From positions 14,056 through 19,487 of the forward strand of contig PMNG01000085.1 in NCBI GenBank assembly GCA_003162615.1: a stretch of DNA of 5,432 nucleotides. Direction: 5' to 3'. This document shows, one piece after another, positions 5,251 through 5,432 of this stretch. The DNA comes from Methanothrix sp. GTDB taxonomy: Archaea > Halobacteriota > Methanosarcinia > Methanotrichales > Methanotrichaceae. The notes under the pieces are model-generated. The model was not told where the DNA came from. It searched no databases and was given only the letters and a program-made list of their open reading frames with translations. The position numbers were made by a program, and so were the translations under genes. Each line of letters begins with the position of its first letter. Within the stretch, counting starts at the first letter, position 1.

Positions 5251-5432
5251 ATGGTAGGAATGGCAAATTCGAAATCGATAGCAGAGATAAATGAGCGAAT
5301 CGCGAGAGGGGATGCAGTTGTGATGACCGCCCAAGAGGTCTGTGACGCTGTCTTGGGCGGCGAAGATCTCACTCTTAGGGACGTGGATGTGGTCACCACT
5401 GCAACCAGGGCCATCATGAGCGGGACCTATGC
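5251..5432 (+). CDS. DUF39 homocysteine-biosynthesis protein (aspartate semialdehyde sulfurtransferase), 5' part
   Basis: Only the first 60 codons and two bases are present; the gene runs off the right edge. The sequence, with SIAEINERIARGDAVVMTAQEV, then a variable part and VDVVTTATRAIMSGTY, matches the start of archaeal DUF39 (COG1900) proteins. In Methanosarcina acetivorans the DUF39 protein MA1821, with its ferredoxin-like partner, takes part in making homocysteine from aspartate semialdehyde and sulfide, which replaces the usual homoserine route. The enzyme is cytosolic. The ATG at 5251 has AGGAA at a fair distance; a second in-frame ATG at 5260 is possible. It has its own TATA box and operator-like repeat in the 123-base gap after the MarC gene, so it is probably transcribed independently. 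The CBS domains and ferredoxin partner found with relatives would lie beyond the window. The call rests on a short fragment. Confidence 0.75.
   Translation, partial: MVGMANSKSIAEINERIARGDAVVMTAQEVCDAVLGGEDLTLRDVDVVTTATRAIMSGTY

Overview
The window looks like chromosomal DNA of a methanogenic archaeon, most likely of the Methanothrix (Methanosaeta)/Methanosarcinales group. The evidence is a Tfx-family regulator (typical of methanogens), an archaemetzincin, a secreted NosD-type beta-helix protein with a 'WDNG-GN-DxNxDGxCD-YSIPGG' segment of the kind common in Methanosarcinales surface proteins, a MarC-family membrane protein, and the start of a DUF39 protein (the archaeal homocysteine-forming sulfurtransferase). 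Archaeal TATA-like boxes lie about 27 bases before several start codons, including two genes that appear leaderless. Genes have moderate GC and the spacers are clearly AT-richer. Assignment to a genus is inference.

Layout, left to right. Positions 70-489 (minus) hold an open frame of about 140 codons broken by one UAG; it is either a decayed gene or a shorter hypothetical gene. The tfx-like gene (689-1150, minus) faces away from the archaemetzincin gene (1464-1955, plus) across a 313-base AT-rich spacer with two distinct inverted repeats. The archaemetzincin gene converges on, and overlaps by four bases, the large secreted beta-helix/Ig-like protein gene (1952-3793, minus). That gene in turn diverges from a plus-strand pair: a conserved hypothetical protein (4003-4455) and a MarC-family protein (4474-5127), 18 bases apart and probably co-transcribed. 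The 209 bases between the divergent genes hold two TATA boxes and a three-copy, exactly 17-base-spaced CGGTTGAA/TTCAACCG array. The right edge cuts a DUF39 gene starting at 5251, with its own TATA box and a tandem decamer that looks like an operator.

The genes do not form one obvious pathway: a regulator, a small metalloprotease, a surface protein, two membrane or membrane-associated proteins and a sulfur amino-acid enzyme. I see no mobile element, CRISPR array, tRNA or rRNA. The most notable signals outside genes are the regulatory repeats (3915-3956, 5167-5186, 1169-1230, 1387-1399); the most notable protein is the beta-helix with three Ig-like repeats. I did not find a convincing undescribed multi-gene system here.
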